A stretch of DNA of 64,000 bases, from contig CM022665.1 of assembly GCA_012295275.1 (NCBI GenBank), positions 49,079,820 through 49,143,819 of the forward strand, given 5' to 3'. Below the pieces are notes generated by a model. That model searched no databases. It had not been told where the DNA came from and saw only the letters and a list, made by a program, of their open reading frames with translations. Both the position numbers and the translations under genes were made by a program. Of the stretch, positions 57,940-64,000 are shown in pieces (position 1 is the stretch's first letter; every line of letters starts with the position of its first letter). The stretch comes from Chrysomallon squamiferum (taxonomy: Eukaryota; Mollusca; Gastropoda; Neomphalida; Peltospiridae).

Positions 57940-60900
57940 ATGAAGGAATACAGAAACCTGAATCTATTTATAGAACAGTCAGGTAAGTAATACGGACTTT
58001 ATTACGTTAGTTTTACGATTGATAACATAACAGTTTTATTTTACCTCTGGGATTATCTCTGTCTGGAAATAACACATAAAGATGTTAAAAAATATTAATT
58101 TGTGCGTCGTTTTTTCGCAAACACAAAATCTCTTTTCAAGATTCACCAGATAAATCACGAATATAATTGATCCATTTAAATAAAATGAGTGAAAACTGCA
58201 TTCCATATTTCTAATGTGAAATCATAACAATGTGCGGAATCATACTCCACACACGTTAATTCTAAAATGTTTATTTTAATTTCATATTTCTCAAATTACA
58301 GTCCCAAGTGACAACGAAGTCGATATGACAGAGAGGAGCATTCAGTCATCAGGTAATTTTACACCATGGAAAACGTAACTAATAAATTGCTTCTCACAAA
58401 ATCAATCTGTTTATTTTAAATTTTTCTCGGTTTCGTAAACCAGTATATATATACATAAATATTTAACAATACCTGTGAAACAAAGAAATAATTGCCTACT
58501 TAAACGGACTGTGCATCCAATAAATTAGAATTGGAATAAAATATTGATAACTCGTAATTTCAGTACCTCACATGATCCAGCAATGATTTTTACGTGACTC
58601 ACATCTTTCAATAAAGATACGAACATCAACATCTATAATGTAATTCAGTTAATAGAATGTTTGTGTCATTTCAAATTATTTTAATTAAGACAAAGTATCT
58701 CCTTCACTTCCTTGTTTCAAAAGGTATCACAAACGTTAACCTTGCAATTTAATTAACATCCTGATTTCGTTTTCAAATAGTTTGTATGTCTGTGACTTTG
58801 AGCATTTTTCTAATTTAAATGACTGCTATATGAATTATATTCTTATAATCGTAAGCTCATATTAATTTTACAACTTTTATTTTGCGTTACCACTTCTTTT
58901 CTTCTGAAATTACAATTCTAGCCTATGAACTAACGGAAATTCTGCCACAGAAAATTTGTTTCCGATTAAATACAGTTGAACCATCCTATTACTTGATATG
59001 TACAATTTAAGAAAAAAAAAAAAAAATAGCGTTAACAAAGTTTATAAATTTCAGGATTTTTGAAAGATAATGAAAGAACACACAATATATTAATAAATAT
59101 ATATAATGTTACATGGTTAAACCTTGTTAGTTTAGTTTGAAACTCTAAATAACAAGTAAATCTGGTTTTATTAAAAAGTAATTTGCATATTCACTCTTCG
59201 AAATGATGTCTGACTTAAAAGGATTTGTAACTATTTAACTGTTTTGAAATCATTTTATTTATTTACTTAATTATTTATTCATTTATTTATTTATTTATTT
59301 ATTTGTCACTTTTATTATTATTATTGAACGGACCTTGTGTCGCACCATTTGATATATCTGTAAACTCTGTTTCTGAAAAAGTTATCTGCAGACACGGAGA
59401 AGCGCCTTTAGTATTTTGTATCCTAGGTGAAACACGCACATATCTAACGAAAACGTTCAATTTCCTACTTAGAAGTCGTCTGTGGATGCTTAGAACAATT
59501 CATTCTTACAACTCGAAATCTCAATTCTGGACTGACGCAACAATTCATGAATATACTTGATCCATTTAAATAAAATGAGTGAAAATTTCATCGAATTTTT
59601 CTAATATGAAATCATAACAGTGCGGCGACCTTAGTGGTGTACTTAGTGAAATAAGAACCACAGAACTTGCATCTGGAGGTATATTCTAGGTTTATTCTAT
59701 TACATTTTATTTATTTATTTATTTATCACTTTTATTATTATTATTATTGAAAGGACCCGTATATCACACCATTTGATAAATCTGTAAACTGTTTCTCACA
59801 AAGTTATTTGCAGACACGAAAAAACGCTATTTGTATTTTGCATCGTAAGTGAAACATATTTGAATGTAAAATCAAAACAGTGTGACGAGTCACACTTCAC
59901 AGATGTTAATTTTAAAATGTTTATTTTAATTTCATATTTCTCAAATTACAGAGCCAATTGATAAGCAGGTGGAAATCATAGAGGAGGACATTTATCTATC
60001 AGGTATTTTTACACCTTCTTAAACGTAACTGATAAAGGGATTGTCATAAAATTAATCGTTTTTTACTTTATTTTAGATTCATAAGAAAAGAGTACGTATG
60101 TATATATATATATTTGACAGTACATGTGAAAGAAAGAAACAATTGCCTAGCTATACGGTCTATACATCAAATAATTGAGCATGGTAATAAAATATTGATA
60201 TCTCGTAATTTCAGTAGCTTACAGGACCCTGCCCTGATATTTACGTGACTCATACCTTTGAATAAAGATACGAACATCAACATCTATAATGTATTTCAGT
60301 TAGTAGAATGTTTGTGTCATTTCAAATTATTTCAAGTCATACAAAATGTCTCCTTGATTTCCTTCTTTCAAAATTTATCACAAAAGTTATCCTTGTAATT
60401 TCATTAACATCCTCATTTCGTTTTCAAATAGTTTGTATGTCTGTGACTTTGTGCATTTTTCTAATCTAAATGACTGCTATATGAATTATATTCTTATAAT
60501 CGTAAGCTCATATTAATTTTACAACTTTTATTTTGTGTTACCACTTCTTTTCTTCTGAAATTACAATTCTAGCATAGTAACTAACGGAAATTCTGCCATA
60601 GAAAATTTGTTTCCGATTAAATACAGTCGAACCATCCTATTACTTGATATGTACAATTTAAAAAAAAAAAAAAAAAAATAGCGTTAACAAAGTTTATAAA
60701 TTTCAGGATTTTTGAAAGATAATGAAAGAACACACAATATATTAATAAATATATATAATGTTACATGGTTAAACCTTGTTAGTTTAGTTTGAAACTCTAA
60801 ATAACAAGTAAATCTCGTTTTATTAAAAAGTAATTTGCATATTCACTCTTCGAAATGATGTCTGACTTAAAAGGATTTGTAACTATTTAACTGTTTTGAA

Positions 60901-62951
60901 ATCATTTTATTTATTTACTTAATTATTTATTCATTTATTTATTTATTTATTTATTTGTCACTTTTATTATTATTATTGAAAGGACCTGTGTGTCGCACAA
61001 TTTGATATATCTGTAAACTCTGTTTCTGAAAAAGTTATCTACAGACACGGAGAAGCGCCTTTAGTATTTTGTATCCTAGGTGAAACACGCACATATCTAA
61101 CGAAAACGTTCAATTTCCTACTTAGAAGTCGTCTGTGGATGCTTAAAACAATTAATTCTTACAACTCATAATCTCAATTCTGGACTGACGCGAAAAATCA
61201 TGAATATAATTGATCAATTTAAATGAAATGAGTGAAAATTTCATCGAATTTTTCTTATGTAAAATCATAACAGTGTGACGAAGTACACTTCACAGATGTT
61301 TTTTGTAAAATGTTTATTTTAATTTACTATTTTTCAAATTACAGGGCTACGTTATAAAGTGACAGAGGATAGGTGTGAGCGATCAGGTATTTTTACACCT
61401 TTTTAAACGTAACTTATAAAGTGATTCTCATAAAAGTAATTGTTTTTTACTTTATTTTAGATTCATAAGAAAAGAGTACGTATGTATATATATATATATT
61501 TAACAGTACATGTGAATGAAAGAAACAATTGCCTAGCTATACGGTCTATACATCAAATAATTCCGCATGGTAATAAAATATTGATATCTCGTAATTTCAG
61601 TAGCTTAGAGGACCCTGCCCTGATATTTACGTAACTCATACCAATCAATAGAGGTACGAACATCAATATCTATAATGTAATTCAGTTAATAGAATGTTTG
61701 TGCCATTTCAAATTATTTTAATTAAGACAAAGTATCTCCTTCACTTCCTTGTTTCAAAATGTATCACAAACGTTAACCTTGCAATTTCATTAACATCCTG
61801 ATTTCGTTTTCAAATAGTTTGTATGTCTGTGACTTTGTGCATTTTTCTAATTTAAATGAATGCTATATGAATTATATTCTGATAATCGTAAGCTCATATT
61901 AATTTTACAACTTTTATTTTGTGTTACCACTTCTTTTCTTCTGAAATAACAATTCTAGCATAGGAACTAACGGAAATTCTGCCACAGAAAATTTGTTCAT
62001 AATTTAATACAGTTAAACCATCCTATTACTTGATATGTACAATTCAAAAAAATAATATCGTTCACAAAGTTTGCAAATTTCAGGAGTTTTGAAAGATAAT
62101 GAAAGAACACACAATATATTAATAAATAAATATACTGTTACATGGTTAAAACTTGTTAGTTTAATTTCAACCTTTAAGTAACAACTGACCCTCGTTTTAT
62201 TAAAAAGTAATTGGTATATTCGAGGTTGGAAATGATATCTGACTTTAAAGGATTCGTAATCTTTAAACTTTTTTGAAAGGACCTGTGTGTCGCACCATTT
62301 CATATATCTGTAAACTCTGTTACTCTCAAAGTTATCTGCAGACACGGAGAAGCGCCTTTACTATTTTGTATCCTAGGTGAAACACGCACATATCTAACGA
62401 AAACGTTCAATTTTTATCTCGAAGTCGTCTGTGGATGCTTAGAACAATTCATTCTTACAACTCGAAATCTCAATTCTGGACTGACGCAACAATTCATGAA
62501 TATACTTGATCCATTTAAATAAAATGAGTGAAAATTTCATCGAATTTTTCTAATATGAAATCATAACAGTGCGGCGACCTTAGTGGTGTACTTAGTGAAA
62601 TAAGAACCACAGAACTTGCATCTGGAGGTATATTCTAGGTTTCTTCTATTACATTTTATTTATTTATTTATTTATCACTTTTATTATTATTATTATTGAA
62701 AGGACCCGTATATCACACCATTTGATAAATCTGTAAACTGTTTCTCACAAAGTTATTTGCAGACACGAAAAAACGCTATTTGTATTTTGCATCGTAAGTG
62801 AAACATATTTGAATGTAAAATCAAAACAGTGTGACGAGTCACACTTCACAGATGTTAATTTTAAAATGTTTATTTTAATTTCATATTTCTCAAATTACAG
62901 AGCCAATTGATAAGCAGGTGGAAATCATAGAGGAGGACATTTATCTATCAG
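57940..62951 (+). CDS. Novel gene made of tandem phase-1 mini-exons (partial, runs past window)
   Basis: The exon at 57913-57982 has an acceptor (AATTTACAG), an ATG at 57940 and a donor TCAG|GTAAGT. The first codons give MKEYRNLNLFIEQS, with 1 nt left over. Exons follow at 58302-58352 (51 nt), 59952-60002 (51 nt), 61345-61386 (42 nt) and 62901-62951 (51 nt). Each starts after AAATTACAG, ends TCAG|GTA(A/T)TTTT, and is phase 1 on both sides, so any can be skipped or repeated without a frameshift. Encoded blocks are acidic and similar in layout (PSDNEVDMTERSIQSS, PIDKQVEIIEEDIYLS, LRYKVTEDRCERS). The last exon is identical to the third. There is no signal peptide and no family I recognise. The 3' end lies beyond the window. 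No stop codon lies in the joined frame. It may instead be a decayed or untranscribed array; the splice and phase agreement argues for a gene. Confidence 0.5.
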
Positions 62952-64000
62952 GTATTTTTACACCTTCTTAAACGTAACTGATAAAGGGATTGTCATAAAA
63001 TTAATCGTTTTTTACTTTATTTTAGATTCATAAGAAAAGAGTACGTATGTATATATATATATTTGACAGTACATGTGAAAGAAAGAAACAATTGCCTAGC
63101 TATACGGTCTATACATCAAATAATTGAGCATGGTAATAAAATATTGATATCTCGTAATTTCAGTAGCTTACAGGACCCTGCCCTGATATTTACGTGACTC
63201 ATACCTTTGAATAAAGATACGAACATCAACATCTATAATGTATTTCAGTTAGTAGAATGTTTGTGTCATTTCAAATTATTTCAAGTCATACAAAATGTCT
63301 CCTTGATTTCCTTCTTTCAAAATTTATCACAAAAGTTATCCTTGTAATTTCATTAACATCCTCATTTCGTTTTCAAATAGTTTGTATGTCTGTGACTTTG
63401 TGCATTTTTCTAATCTAAATGACTGCTATATGAATTATATTCTTATAATCGTAAGCTCATATTAATTTTACAACTTTTATTTTGTGTTACCACTTCTTTT
63501 CTTCTGAAATTACAATTCTAGCATAGTAACTAACGGAAATTCTGCCATAGAAAATTTGTTTCCGATTAAATACAGTCGAACCATCCTATTACTTGATATG
63601 TACAATTTAAGAAAAAAAAAAAAAAAAAATAGCGTTAACAAAGTTTATAAATTTCAGGATTTTTGAAAGATAATGAAAGAACACACAATATATTAATAAA
63701 TATATATAATGTTACATGGTTAAACCTTGTTAGTTTAGTTTGAAACTCTAAATAACAAGTAAATCTCGTTTTATTAAAAAAGTAATTTGCATATTCACTC
63801 TTCGAAATGATGTCTGACTTAAAAGGATTTGTAACTATTTAACTGTTTTGAAATCATTTTATTTATTTACTTAATTATTTATTCATTTATTTATTTATTT
63901 ATTTATTTGTCACTTTTATTATTATTATTGAAAGGACCTGTGTGTCGCACAATTTGATATATCTGTAAACTCTGTTTCTGAAAAAGTTATCTACAGACAC
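58260..64000. repeat. Tandem 1.4-1.65 kb units, one mini-exon each, including a 2949-bp recent duplication
   Basis: Mini-exon starts are spaced 1650, 1393 and 1556 bp apart. Flanking intron sequence is shared unit to unit, e.g. AATAGTTTGTATGTCTGTGA recurs at about 58778, 60428, 61813 and 63375. The block from about 59600 to 61050 is repeated almost exactly from about 62549 to the window end (offset 2949 bp; one difference I noticed is TTTATTCTA versus TTTCTTCTA near 59693/62642). The array continues beyond 64000. Confidence 0.9.

Noticed and set aside
62013-62345. 110-codon minus-strand frame in the mini-exon array
   Set aside because: Present in only one of the repeat units, antisense to intron sequence, no homology.

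Overview
This is eukaryotic, animal nuclear DNA. It is AT-rich, packed with microsatellites, and carries intron-containing genes with canonical GT-AG junctions and an intact tRNA-Arg gene family. I joined exons by hand, checking splice sites and reading phase. Five protein genes close without a frame break. The short motif AAGGGA(N2)TAACTC and its complement recur along the window. I associate that motif with molluscan genomes, so a mollusc (or at least a lophotrochozoan) is my best guess, but this is inference.

Layout. 1-4267: simple repeats and a minisatellite, no gene recognised. 4268-9833: six near-identical tRNA-Arg(UCG) genes, with a seventh at 22704-22776. 7931-15585 (minus): a complete six-exon ecto-NTPDase (505 aa) with repeat-filled introns; possible untranslated leader exons lie up to about 22.05 kb. 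23225-23833 (plus): an unrecognised 202-codon open frame. 26797-32449 (minus): a seven-exon ZFYVE21 orthologue (244 aa). 33667-35873 (plus): a two-exon gene for a secreted-type kelch-repeat protein with one membrane segment (494 aa), head-to-head with ZFYVE21. 38716-41084 (minus): a three-exon TRMT61A orthologue (320 aa), convergent with the kelch gene. 43559-49595 (minus): an eleven-exon leucine-rich-repeat protein with a predicted N-terminal membrane segment (492 aa). 51-64 kb: a repeat-built region with copies of a 23-nt leader-like exon, then a first coding exon (57940-57982) and a tandem series of 42-51 nt phase-1 mini-exons in 1.4-1.65 kb units, including a very recent 2949-bp duplication that runs off the window.

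Functional links. TRMT61A is the catalytic subunit that makes m1A58 in tRNA, and the tRNA-Arg genes here all carry A58, but the shared neighbourhood looks coincidental. The NTPDase, kelch and LRR products are predicted membrane proteins. ZFYVE21 is an endosomal/focal-adhesion FYVE protein.

Most unusual observations: the mini-exon array at 57.9-64 kb; a 39-nt in-frame insertion inside the FYVE zinc finger; a duplicated fragment of a ZFYVE21 exon; and a 48-bp minisatellite in an LRR-gene intron in which every unit copies that gene's own splice donor.
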